64,000 nucleotides of DNA from Thereva unica. Lineage: Eukaryota > Arthropoda > Insecta > Diptera > Therevidae. The stretch is taken from positions 89,285,313 through 89,349,312 of the forward strand of contig OX465283.1 in the NCBI GenBank assembly GCA_949987705.1, read 5' to 3'. Shown here piece after piece: positions 1-10,300 of the stretch. Made by a program: the position numbers and the translations under genes. The notes under the pieces are model-generated. The model was not told the DNA's origin. It did no database searches and saw only the letters and a program-made list of their open reading frames with translations. Numbering within the stretch: position 1 is the first letter of the stretch; each line of letters opens with the position of its first letter.

Positions 1-121
1 CGCTCATGGTGTTATAGGTTGTAACGCAGTTATGTACATTTACCAATACATATTGAAACGATCAACGATTACTTCTGTTTTGTATCTGTTTGATCTGCTT
101 ATTATACGCTTTATATTAGCT

Positions 122-640
122 TCACCTGTATGTTGTATGTGTTTGTAGTATGTAAACAAATCTTGCAACTTGATTTTGACTCACTTCCATATAACCGATC
201 AACTTCAAATTTTGTACATATGTATTTTTTTCCTGTGAGGTATTGGGCCCAAAGGTCCAAAGGCCTATTGTAATACAGCCCCTATACCTCATATTTGTAG
301 GCCAGACCGCTTGAACAAGCTCAGCAGTCTGCCTAGTGGTTAGACTTGAGTGTTCGAGTAGGGACTTCTCAAACAAAGAGATGCTGCTCCTCGCTATTGC
401 GGGGCACTCACAGAGAATGTGGAGGGCAGACTCATCCTCTTCCATGCAAAGCCTACATGTAGGGTCTTCCGCCCTTCCTATCCTCCATAAGTGGTAATTT
501 AGTGCGCAGTGTCCGGTAATCAAGCCAACAATTGTCCTGACATCACTCCTGCTGCGCCGTAACAATTCCTTGGCCGTCCAGCGTTCAGTATGTTTCATCA
601 AAGTTCGATCGGCCAGAGCTCTTTGCAGCAAGCTGGAAGG
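122..640 (-). mobile_element. 3' fragment of a LOA/R1-like LINE (ORF2 tail)
   Basis: Read on the minus strand, this encodes the C-terminal tail of a non-LTR retrotransposon ORF2. The phrase TIVGLITGHCALNYHLWRIG is followed by a Cys/His cluster (CRLC, then H, then CEC). This is the usual layout behind the RNase H domain of LOA/R1/I-group LINEs. The frame is open from about 640 to a stop at 122. Everything upstream (endonuclease, reverse transcriptase) is missing, because the sequence runs into an oppositely oriented RTE-like element between about 600 and 640. The clade is a judgement from motif resemblance. Confidence 0.7.
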
Positions 641-2698
641 TGCCCCAATAGCCGGCTCTGGACCAATGAATGAAGAGCTGTGGAGTAGAACAAAGGGCGC
701 AATATCGACGGCTGCGGAAACGAGCATCGGTTATGTCCAAAGAAACCAGCAACACTGGATCTCGGACACAACCTGGCAAAAAATAGAACGCAGGAGAGCC
801 CTAAAAAATAAAGTAAACTCTACAAGCGACCCTGAAAGACGTTACCAACTGGAAAGGGAATACTCCCAATTACACCGGGAGGTAAAGAGAAGTGTCCGGC
901 GTGATAAAAAGCAGCAGATAAATGAGCTCGCAGAAAAAGCGGAAAACGCGGCAAACACAGGCAACAGTAAGGTGCTGTACCAAATTACTAAACAGCTCAC
1001 GGAAAGCACTCTACTAAAAAGCATGCCGTTAAGAGTGCGGATGGAAGGCTGCTGTGCAGCGACGAGGAGCAGCTCCAAAGATGGAGAGATTACTTCTTTG
1101 CCGCCCTGAATGGTTCATTTACACAGGAACCTCAGGAAACCAGCAACAATGCACAGCCAATTCGAATCACCACCCGGGCCCCATCCAAGACGGAAATAGT
1201 AACCGCAATTCATGCGATGGCCAATGGTAAAGCAGCTGGGAAAGATGGCATCCCGCCAGAATTGTTGAAAGCCGACTCAAGCCTCATAGCAGATGCGCTT
1301 CAGCCAATCCTACAAATAGCATGGAACACCTGTACCTTTCCGGAGGATTGGACGGAAGGTATCATAGTCAAAATACCAAAAAAGGGGGACCTAACAATAT
1401 GGGACAGCTGGAGAGGCATCTGTTTACTATCTACTGTGGGCAAAATGTTGTCCCATATATTACTATCTAGGATAAGTGAGGCAGTAGACCGAACGCTTAG
1501 GAGGCAGCAGGCCGGATTCAGGAAGGGCCGCTCATGTATTGATCATATCAACACCTTACGAATAATAGTGGAGCAGTCTACTGAATTCCGATCCCCCCTT
1601 TATCTTGCTTTCGTAGATTATGAGAAAGCGTTCGACTCGGTCAATAGGAGCTTTATATGGCAGGCACTACGGTGACGTGGACTGCCTGATAAAATAATAG
1701 AATTGATTAAAGCCCTATATAATAATTCCAAATGCAGAGTTCTCCATAATGGAAAATTATCCGACAGCTTCGAGGTGAGCTCAGGAGTACGACAAGGATG
1801 CCTACTCTCGCCTTTACTATTTCTTATAGTAATAAATGACATCCTTGTCGGCGCTCTAGATAGTAGAACAGGCGGCATACAATGGGGTTTGTTAGACTGC
1901 CTTAAGGATCTCGACTACGCAGATGATATCTGTTTGCTGGCCCACAGACACCAGGACCTCAAAAACATGATTAACAATTTGGCAACAGAAAGTAGACCAG
2001 CAGGCTTAAGGCTAAATCCAACTAAAACTAAAGAAATGAGGATAAATGCAAACGCCATTGAACGGACTGCGCTGAATAACCGTGACGTGGAACTGGTCGA
2101 TAAATTCTGCTACCTTGGTAGTTTTATTACCGAAAATGGCGGTGCAGAAGAAGATGTCAGTTCCAGAATAAATAAAGCATGAGGCGCATATGCATGCCTG
2201 TTCCGCATATGGAGATCAACGGAGATCTCAACTAACACCAAATTGCGGCTGTTCAACTCCAACGTCAAGGCAGTACTTTTGTATGGTTGCGAAACATGGA
2301 AAGTCACCCAATTCATCACAGGGCGCCTACAAGTCTTCATCAACAGATGCCTTCGTCGTATCCTAAAAATCCGCTGGCAAGATAGAATTGCAAACGAAGA
2401 GCTATGGCGCCGTGCCGGCCAAGAAAGGATAGACGACCAAATCAGGCGAAGGAAATGGAATTGGGTTGGCCACATCTTGCGACGCGAAAACGAAAATCTA
2501 GCCAAACAGGCCCTTGACTGGAATCCGCAAGTATCCAGAACAACGTGGAGGAGAACCCTACTAGCAGAAGCCGCAACAACTGGGAGATCCTGGTCGGAGC
2601 TGAGAGCTGTCGCGCAAAACAGAGTCCGCTGGAGGGCAACTGTTTCCGCCCTATGTCCCATGAGGGATTAAAGGAGCGCAATGATGATGATGAATAAA
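620..2698 (+). mobile_element. RTE-like LINE, ORF2 linker and reverse transcriptase, decayed
   Basis: The encoded protein is the linker, reverse transcriptase and C-terminal region of a LINE ORF2. Visible RT motifs are GKAAGKDGIPPELL, the VDYEKAFDSV block, RQGCLLSPLLF and DYADDICLL (about 1910-1930), then the YGCETW and WVGHILRR tail. The frame is broken three times. A frameshift at about 1025-1040 separates the upstream part (frame of 570) from the rest, and in-frame TGA stops lie at 1673-1675 and 2180-2182. No RNase H is seen, as expected for RTE. The 3' end carries a short ATG-triplet run (about 2681-2693), the tandem-trinucleotide tail typical of RTE elements. The endonuclease is absent, so the copy is 5' truncated and dead. 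Confidence 0.8.
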
Positions 2699-2699
2699 C

Positions 2700-4018
2700 G
2701 TACCTAGAAATTTTCAAAACGACATCTCTATTTTTTCTATAAAAAAAAATACTTAAATTTTATTATATAATGCTTTATTTTATTTTATTTTTAAATCGTA
2801 ACCAGAAAGACCCCTTAAAGACCCAGTATACGGTATACAGAAAGACATACTGGTATACTGTATACCAGCCTCAATCGTCCAAATTACATCACGCCACGCC
2901 AAAACATCCTAGTGCAAAGGAAAATTTGTATGTATTCGTCACCCGCAGCCATAGATTTGGATATTGAATTGTTCACGCCGTGGCGAACAGTGCGACGGTC
3001 GGTATTGAAAATCGGATATAAATCATTTTTCACAAACAGAAATGAAATGTTCTGAGTTTCTTTCACATACACCCAATGTACAAAAGTAAAGGGTTAATTA
3101 ATGCCTCCCAGCATCGAACAATTCCACTTGAAAATTGTACTTAAGGTCGCACACAAATTGTATTCTTATCATTTGGAAATCTGCTTGAGAAGGTTCAACA
3201 AGTTCTGTAAGGAACCAAAGTAAAAGCAAGTTTTCATAAATAATCCAACAATTTATAGTATGCATAGTATTATTTCAATTAACTTATTTAAATAAGACAG
3301 ATATATAAAAATTTTGCTGAACATAAAAAAAATCATATAAAAATTATCGCTTTTCAAAAAATGGTAAAATATGGTTCAAATAGTCTTGGTCTTGTACAAA
3401 TTCTGATTCAACAATAATGTAGTTTCCAATGACATATAGTGGTGTCCTCGCAAATCTACGCATTTAATTTTTTTTTATAATTTTTTAGAATGCGTCATTA
3501 AAACTCGTGTCGTAATTCGTTGTAGAATGACGCTGTAGAGCATTTGTTCACCAAAATTTTCACCCGAATACCAAATTCAATAAAATCTCTCATAAGGCTA
3601 CAAAAATACAGGGTGATATGTAAACCTCTACCAAAAAATTTCAAACTGAATGACTTGATATTTGACAGTAATTTTAACAGTTTTCAAAAACTATATCAAA
3701 AATTCATCTAGACAGATTAATAGCTAACTAAAAGACGAACATTTACAAAAAAACATGAGTACGGAAACTCAAATTTTCGGCCCGTTAGAATAAATTGAAT
3801 AGAAAAATAGTATTTTTTTGAAAAAATTAGACTTTTTGTTAAAAATTTTAAAAAAACGAAAATGAAATTTCAAAATCGATCCCTCGATAGGTAAATTCAG
3901 GATGAACATTTAAAAAAAAAAATTTGCCAATAACTTAAAAATTACGACCTCTAGAGTAATTTGCGTGGAATATCAAATATCTCGCCACTGTGCGCCGTAC
4001 TACCTAGTCTACCAAGGC
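2700..4018. other. AT-rich gene-free stretch
   Basis: No credible coding sequence is seen on either strand. The only structure noticed is a segment at about 3593-3640 (CAGGGTGATATGTAAACC core) that matches, inverted, the sequence at 42903-42950. Both may be ends of one dispersed DNA-transposon family. Confidence 0.5.
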
Positions 4019-4432
4019 CCCTTGGGTTTGGGGCGGCGCTTCGATAACCACCTTGGAATGGTTAGATAAAAAGCAAAAAAAGGTGATGACGACACCGTTT
4101 GCTACACCATTGACCCCTTGAGTCACTGTAGGAATGTAGCAGCACTGACAAAATGTTATCGCTACTATCATAGAAACTGCTCCATCGAAATAAACGCTCT
4201 CCTGCCTTCACGGCAATCTTATACCCGCAACACCAGATTAGCCCACTCGTCTTACTCACACCACTTGCAGCTGGTCTCTTCGCGCACTCAACAAAAGAGC
4301 AACTCGTTTCTAGAACTACACGACTGTGGAACAATCTTTCGCAGTCGGTATTTCCGGGCTCCTACTAAACGAGATAACGGACTGGTATTACAAAGGCTGA
4401 TTCCTGAGCTTAGCACTGCCACATAAAAAAAG
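4019..4432 (+). mobile_element. Family A LINE (CR1/Jockey-like), C-terminal fragment, copy 1
   Basis: The translated segment SHCRNVAALTKCYRYYHRNC closely matches the copy at 29.2-29.7 kb, and the 3' UTR phrase GATTCCTGAGCTTAGCACT occurs in both. Relative to that copy, copy 1 lacks about 15 bp near 4080 and roughly 140 bp near 4355-4375. It starts in the middle of the C-terminal domain, so it is a 5'-truncated dead fragment. Confidence 0.75.
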
Positions 4433-4755
4433 CTAGCCGCTTTGTAAACTTAACGGATACACCATGTATAATCTATGTATGGTTCGTTGTCAATTCTGGT
4501 TGTATCACGTTTGCATATCATTAAATTAAACGGCAGTTTTTTTAAAGAAATATCGTGTTCTTACATGAGGCTTAAGTTTTTTTGAATTATTTTCAAATTA
4601 TATACTTACTTGAGTTTATCCTTAATCCTAAATTAAAATATGTATATTATAATATGTACAGTGGCTCTCAAAATTATTTGAACAGCTACCGAATAAATGA
4701 ATCTTCAATCGCATTCTACACAAAGTTTGCTGTAGATTTATGATTTATATACATA

Positions 4756-5452
4756 CAGTGCCCGAAATTGATTTAAGTTCACCCAACACTTCTATGTTTC
4801 AGAGCGTTTTCCTCAGCCCCATTTTGTTGTGGAACCCTGAATTTTAACATAGTTGCCTTTCTAGGGGTTGCGAATAAGTGGTAAAAAAATTATATCGCTA
4901 GCTCTCTTAATAACGGTAAAATGCATACCGGAAGTAAAAGCATTTCAATTTGAAGCATTTTTAGTGCGAAATTGAAGCATTTTTAGTGCGGTAATTGTAC
5001 TCAGAAAGGTGTATGCTCTTGGAAGGCGGTGTGAAAATTTAGAATCGCTCAAAATAAGCATTTAACATGCCTGGAATTTAATTCCGGAAGAAATGCTCCA
5101 CACATTAGTGACGAGTATGAGAAAAGAAATTTTTACAGTCATAAAAGCAATGGAGAATCGATTAAATATTAAATAAAGTTCATTTATGGCAATAAGAACC
5201 CTTTTTTCTTTATATTTTTTACTGAACTTAAATCAATTTCGCACTACAAATGCTTCAAATTGAAATGCTTTTACTTCCGGTATGCATTATACCGTTATTA
5301 AGAGAGCTAGCGATATAATTTTTTTACCACTTATTCGCAACCCCTAGAAAGGCAACTATGTTAAAATTCAGGTCTCCACAACAAAATGGGGCCGAGAAAA
5401 ACGCTCTGAAACATAGAAGTGTTGGGTGAACTTAAATCAATTTCGGGCACTG
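4756..5452. mobile_element. Inner Tc1-like foldback element nested in the outer one
   Basis: This element has its own TA duplications (4754-4755 and 5453-5454) and ends beginning CAGTGCCCGAAATTGATTTA. The inverted arms are long, roughly 230 bp each, covering about 4756-4990 and 5230-5452. Between the arms is a short remnant of a Tc1 transposase (5072-5176). The long arms with a residual transposase tail suggest an internally deleted, non-autonomous derivative. Confidence 0.87.
5072..5176 (+). pseudogene. Tc1 transposase C-terminal remnant (inner element)
   Basis: The reading frame gives WNLIPEEMLHTLVTSMRKE followed by about 15 residues and a TAA stop. A Trp-Asn-x-Ile-Pro motif, then an LV-SM-R segment and VIKA, is the conserved end of Tc1-family transposases. 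An in-frame stop lies immediately upstream (5063) and the DDE catalytic core is absent. Confidence 0.7.
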
Positions 5453-5488
5453 TATAATATTATTCAGCAAGTCAAACACTCATGTACG

Positions 5489-5614
5489 ATTCTCAACCCA
5501 ATTGAAACTTTTGTGAGCACATGGTGAAAACCAAATAAGGAAAAGGGAGTAAGATCAATGAACACTCGCCTAAGATGTGTTATCCAAGCAAAAAAAGACA
5601 GTACGAAGTATTAA
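5489..5614 (+). pseudogene. Tc1 transposase C-terminal remnant (outer element)
   Basis: A segment resembling the conserved NPIE motif (LNPIETF, about 5489-5515) is followed, after a stop and frame change, by SMNTRLRCVIQAKKDSTKY and a TAA at 5612-5614. SM-R-VI-AK-STKY is the usual Tc1 transposase terminus. The rest of the catalytic domain is deleted, and part of it may have been lost before the inner element landed. Confidence 0.65.
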
Positions 5615-6073
5615 ATATCGAAATTGTCAAAAACATATCTAGTGTTCAAATAATTTTGTGACCCATGAATTTTTATCTTTATGTTATTTTGTACTTGAAT
5701 TATATTTATTTACATTTCACTACTTTATTTCTTTTGAGAATAGTTTTATTAAAGATTTTATAGTAATAATACATTTAAAAAAACACCATCAATCACAATA
5801 AACTTTGTCCAGAACGCGAAATCTTTATTTATTCGGTAGCTGTTCGAATAATTTTGAGAGCCACTGTATTTTGGCTGATGTTTTTTGTAGAATATTGAAA
5901 GTCGGAAGGCACACTGCTCCTAGCCGGCATGATCTCTTATCTTATTACTCTCCAGGCACGGTTTTTTTTTGTTATACAATACGTCTAGAATTCTTGATCT
6001 GGAATGACTTATGTGTGAAACAGAATTGGTTTTGTAAAATAATCAATAATAGTTTTATTAATTTCGTTTTCAG

Positions 6074-6423
6074 CCGATGACAGTATAAACTTTATTCGGA
6101 AAATCGGAGATACGGGAGGTGGTCAATATATTGTAGAATTAAAAAAAGGATTTGAAGAATTGGCTTTGTGTTGTACAGAACATATTATAACTGAAAAATT
6201 TGGTTCTAAAGCTTCAAGAATTTTTCGAGTCATAAAAGCGAAAAAATATATTGAACAAGAAGATATTCAAAAGGAGGCAATGGTGCCAGCGAAAGAAGCT
6301 AAGCTACTTACTTACAAGCTATTTGAAGAACAGTTTATTCAAATAAAAACAATTAGAAAGGCTGGTGGCGGTGGAAGTGGTCCCGCAAAAGCATTTTATT
6401 TGTTTCATGTGAACAATACGCAA
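6074..6423 (+). CDS. Polr3C: POLR3C exon (third from last)
   Basis: The acceptor is ...TTTTCAG at 6073 and the donor is CAA|GTAAGC at 6423/6424. Two bases complete a codon from the missing upstream exon, then 116 codons follow. It holds the most recognisable RPC3 sequence, including the PAKEAK motif. Confidence 0.88.
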
Positions 6424-6858
6424 GTAAGCCTATGCATTTTAAATTCTGATGTTAAAATGAAATAATTTTTAAATAAATTTTTAGGTTGTAAAAATGTTAT
6501 TAGATATTTGCTACAAAGCTTTCTATAATTCTATAACCAGGTCAAATTTCGAAAAGCATACAAACAAGCGACTTATAGAAAAGTCACAAAAACTTGAAAA
6601 TATTGTAGAAACAATAAAAGAACGCGGGCAATCAGATGAATATATAGCAGAGGTATTTCTAGAAAATTTATCTAAACAACTTGTAATGATCTCGTTTTTC
6701 TATTTTAGATAATGGAAACATTAACGCCTCCAGAAAGAGAAATCTTGGATAAAGTTAAAACTCGCATCAAAACACTGTCAAACGCCGAATTAGCTATAGA
6801 CGACACAATATTTTTACTACAAATGTATATATATTATCATTCAACAAATAAGAAATAA
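6074..6858 (+). CDS. Polr3C: RNA polymerase III subunit RPC3 (POLR3C), 3' end, last three exons
   Basis: POLR3C/RPC3 (yeast Rpc82) belongs to the RPC3-RPC6-RPC7 subcomplex that helps Pol III open promoters in the nucleus. The coding parts are 6074-6423, 6485-6652 and 6709-6858, with small GT/AG introns of 61 and 56 bp. They give about 221 C-terminal residues. Family features are the FGSKASRIFRVI block, the IEQEDIQKEAMVPAKEAK block, a Gly-rich loop followed by KAFYLFHVN, the RLIEKSQKLE coiled region, and the closing PPERE...DDTIFLLQ helix. The first visible exon starts in mid-codon after a pyrimidine-rich TTTTCAG acceptor. Earlier exons are not in the window, and the preceding intron carries the Tc1 nest and probably the LINEs upstream. 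The gene converges with the carboxylesterase. Confidence 0.9.
6485..6652 (+). CDS. Polr3C: POLR3C exon (second from last)
   Basis: Acceptor TTTTTAG ends at 6484 and donor GAG|GTATTT is at 6652/6653. It has 56 codons in phase 0 and encodes a Lys/Glu-rich helical stretch with NKRLIEKSQ, typical of the RPC3 C-terminal region. Confidence 0.87.
6709..6858 (+). CDS. Polr3C: POLR3C last exon
   Basis: Acceptor TATTTTAG ends at 6708. There are 49 codons to a TAA at 6856-6858. The end contains TPPEREILDKV and DDTIFLLQ, as in other RPC3 proteins. Confidence 0.88.
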   Translation: MMETLTPPEREILDKVKTRIKTLSNAELAIDDTIFLLQMYIYYHSTNKK

Positions 6859-6859
6859 A
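6854..6859 (+). terminator. Possible polyadenylation signal overlapping the POLR3C stop codon
   Basis: AATAAA at 6854-6859 contains the stop codon TAA. No clearer signal follows within the next 100 bp, so it may serve as the poly(A) signal. This is inferred from sequence only. Confidence 0.35.
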
Positions 6860-7170
6860 AGCGTTGACATCGATATTTTGTTTAAATTTTTACAATAAGT
6901 AAAAACAATCTTACAAAACTAAAAACACTTAAAATCTAATATCAATCTGGTAACAAGTGTAGTTATTTTAGCCCAATAGAAACAATCATCAGACTATCAT
7001 AAAAAAATTGTATCTAAAAATGAAACACACGGTGCATACACGCTGTAAATTAGTCTTTTGTAAAATGTCCTAATGAATAATTTAACTCTTGTAAATAATA
7101 TTACAAGTTCAATGTGATGTTAACATTTTACATATAAGTAAAAAAATATTATACCTACTTAAACCTAAAT
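6859..7170. other. Intergenic gap between convergent POLR3C and esterase genes
   Basis: About 310 AT-rich bases hold the two 3' UTRs. No transposon ends were noticed, which makes this one of the few gaps here without visible insertions. Confidence 0.6.
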
Positions 7171-7363
7171 TCACATAACGGCCCCATTATAATGTGTATA
7201 CATATTATCCCAAAATGCAAGCCTTTGTTTTTCAGGATTTATTTTTAATTCTAATCTTGTTGTAATATCCAAATAATTTAGCGCTCTTGTTACATTAAAC
7301 GAATCAATTGGCTTCCATTTTATAGCTAATGTTGAATCGTTCTTTCCTAACGGAGTAGGGTCT
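7171..7363 (-). CDS. Esterase exon 8 (C-terminus, 11.6 kb from exon 7)
   Basis: Acceptor TTCTTTTCAG. The first base A completes GGA (Gly), giving YGDPTPLG, the usual xxGxPTP junction. Then come [17 protein letters not shown] and RLAFWDNMY, all standard carboxylesterase C-terminal blocks, and a TGA at 7173-7171. Codon phase, order and motif content link it to exon 7 with no other esterase sequence between. Confidence 0.88.
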
Positions 7364-10300
7364 CTGAAAAGAAAAAAATATGCTTATAATTTTAAATTTA
7401 AATCAGGTGCATATAGTTTTTGATATTTCTAAACTATTTATCTGTATAAATGGTCAATAGTTCGTAAAAGACAGCGCTCTCATATTAAATAGTCAACGAT
7501 TTCGATTTGCCCTCATTTTTGCTATCATATTTGCCGTAATTCGCGTTAGAAGAGTTGATTTGTAAAAGAGGTGGTCCTCTCAAATTATTACGACTTTCTC
7601 TAAACGACGCACGGTGACCTAGAAAACCTGAGTCAACCTTTCCGTTAAATATCTGATGAAGAACAAATATAATATCGACCACCTCACGACGCTTGTGAAA
7701 AGAGCTGAAGTTGAGTAACTTAAGCCGAGATTCATATAATGGAAGAACTAATGGATTTTCCCAAGGAAGATGATTCAGTGCGAATCGAACAAACCTTCGC
7801 TGAACCGATTCAATAGTTCTAATATGCGAATTGTAGTGAGGAGGCCAAACCTGAGACGCATATTCGTGCAATGGTCTGGCAAGAGAAATGTAAAGGTGTT
7901 TAGTGATCAACGGGGTTGTTAAATTCTTTGGACCACCTTTTTATAAAACCCAGGACTAAAACACCTCTGGAAGATCAAACTATCAAATCTAATCCCGAGA
8001 TCTTTAACAAAATTAACACGAGGGATACCCTCATTAGAAAACGTGTAGTTGAAAATTATAGGACCTCGTCTCCTACTAAAAGTCATGATTTGACATTTAC
8101 TAATATTAAGAACCAGGTTGTTGTTAGCACACCTAGAGTAAAAGGTATCAAGGTCAACTTGCAAAAGTTTGCAATCCTCAATATTCTTTATGTGACGGTA
8201 CAATGTGATGTCATCCGCGTAAATCAATATTCTACAGTGTCTTATTAAGGGAACAATATCATCAATTGATAAGATAAAGAGAAGAGGGCCAAGATGACTT
8301 CCTTGAGGGACACTGGATGACGCTTCAATGGTTACTGATTTGGAACCACGAAAAATAACTTGGCTAAGTAAGACTGGAACCATACTAGAAGGGCTTGAGC
8401 CTAATATTCTTAATTTGAGAATTATAGTGGAATGAGAGATTTTGGCAAATGCCTTACTAAAATCAGTTTGACAACCAGAAACGGAGCTCTTGATAGCATG
8501 AGAAGTGAACTCAAAAAGATTGGTGGTAGTGGAACGAGCTGCAAGAAAACCATGTTGATTCGTTGAGACCAGCCTCTTGCAGATAGGTACCATTGCAGAA
8601 TAGATAATTGATTCAAAAAGTTTCGTTATAACAGACAACTTCGCAACTGGTCTATAATTCGATATTTCGTTCTTTCTATCATTTTTTTGAATAGGAATTA
8701 TGAACAAATTCTTCTAACTATGGAAAGTACCCTTTATCCAGGGATTATTGAAAAATGGTCGTCAGTGGAGACTGGAGAACCTGCGCACCAGTGGCGGTTC
8801 CTTTTTGGAAGCAAAGGAAACACTGCTTCCCTTGACCAAATAGGCAACTTCATAATTTCATTAATTTAAATATATCAAGATTAATCAGAAGAAAAATCTT
8901 AGTCTCGTCTGACGGCGTTCTTCAGCGAGATCGAAAAGAAGCTGGTGAGCCTGATTAATGACCTGAGTTCCCGCTTGGATGAGCTGCAATCAAAATATAC
9001 TAAGGTAGAAGAGAGGCGTGAACGACTGTCTATGGTAAACGAGGAGCTCATTCGCAAATCTCGCCTGAATGAGGTTGTCATACGTGGCATCCCTTCACTG
9101 CCTGATGAAAACCCTGCTGTAATTGTGAACGCAATTGCAAATGTAGTACATCATAGTATGTCACCATATACAGAGGCCTTCCGTATTAAACTGTGCTAAT
9201 GGTGTTTCTACGAACACTTCTGGAGGACCAATAATAGTTCGCTTTCCTTCCTGTAATGAACAAAAGGCCTTTATTAGCAAATGCAGAATCAAAAAGTCAA
9301 TAAAACTGAATGATTAGATGACAAATTCTGTTCAGAAAGCGCTGTTTTTGTAAACGAAAGTTTAACTCAAAGAAATGCGCATATACTGAGGGAAACTTTA
9401 AGGCTCTATAAGAATAATGAAAACTATTCTGTTTTTACAAGGAACGGACTGATTTCGGTTAAAGATAGGACTGATGGCACCATTAACTGTAAGCGTAACC
9501 TATGATTCTACATACTGCGGCAGTTCTTCCCAATTAATCCTGGCTCAGCACGGATGCGAAGTACTTTGTTACATGGCTCGTCATTCTTTTCTTTTATTTG
9601 TCTATGATAATACATATAAAAATTCGTCAAAAATTAGAAAAAAATCAGCAATTCTTTTTAATTTTTTTTTTTCAATACATCAGCCAATTCTCGTTATCAG
9701 AAATCATCTTTAGTTCCAGAACGCGTTCCTGTCCAAAAAGGAAGTACCGGAACGACGTTCCGGAGCGTTCCGGCTCGACAACACCACTGTCCTGCTCTGG
9801 TGTGCTTGAGTATATCTTTGTGGAACTTGACACAGGGTTAGAAAATTGCATACTATCTTCGGTTTACTGTCCCCCACAGCAGTTCTGCTTAGAGGCTTTC
9901 TCTGAGTTTGAAAGCCGCCTTGCCGATTTAACTCATCGTTACGATAATATAATTATAGCCGGTGATTTTAATGTTAATATTCTAAATAGAAATGAACTTT
10001 CAGATAGCTTGCTGTTTCTCCTGCAAACCCTTGCCATATCAGTGCTAAATCGAAGTCCAACTTATTACAGCAAGTTTTCTTCATCGCAGTTAGATCTTCT
10101 GCTATGTACACACCCAAACAAAGTTAATTCTATTTCACAGTTCACACCCCCCGCAAACCTAGATCATGATATTCTGGTGCTAAAATATGACATAAAACTG
10201 CCACAGTATACCCGCCCATACAAAGAGTCCGTTTACCGCGATTTCAAAAACGTTGACATAAATTCCTTATTCATTGAATGTGGTCAAACGGACTGGTTTG

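Larger units (their letters stand above)
4659..5866. mobile_element. Outer Tc1/mariner-type element with intact TIRs
   Basis: The ends are inverted repeats of about 47 bp. The left end starts CAGTGGCTCTCAAAATTATT at 4659 and the right end is its near-perfect reverse complement finishing at 5866. Both are flanked by TA (4657-4658 and 5867-5868). CAGTG ends with TA duplication are standard for Tc1-like elements. The interior keeps the end of a transposase gene at 5555-5614. A second Tc1-like element is inserted at 4756-5452. The element lies just upstream of the visible POLR3C exons, probably in an intron. Confidence 0.88.

Noticed and set aside
2110..2661. 183-codon minus frame
   Set aside because: It is the complement of the RTE-like ORF2 C-terminal region.
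5805..6080. 91-codon frame upstream of the POLR3C exon as an additional exon
   Set aside because: It starts in the inverted repeat of the Tc1-like element and shows no similarity to the RPC3 sequence expected before the visible exon.
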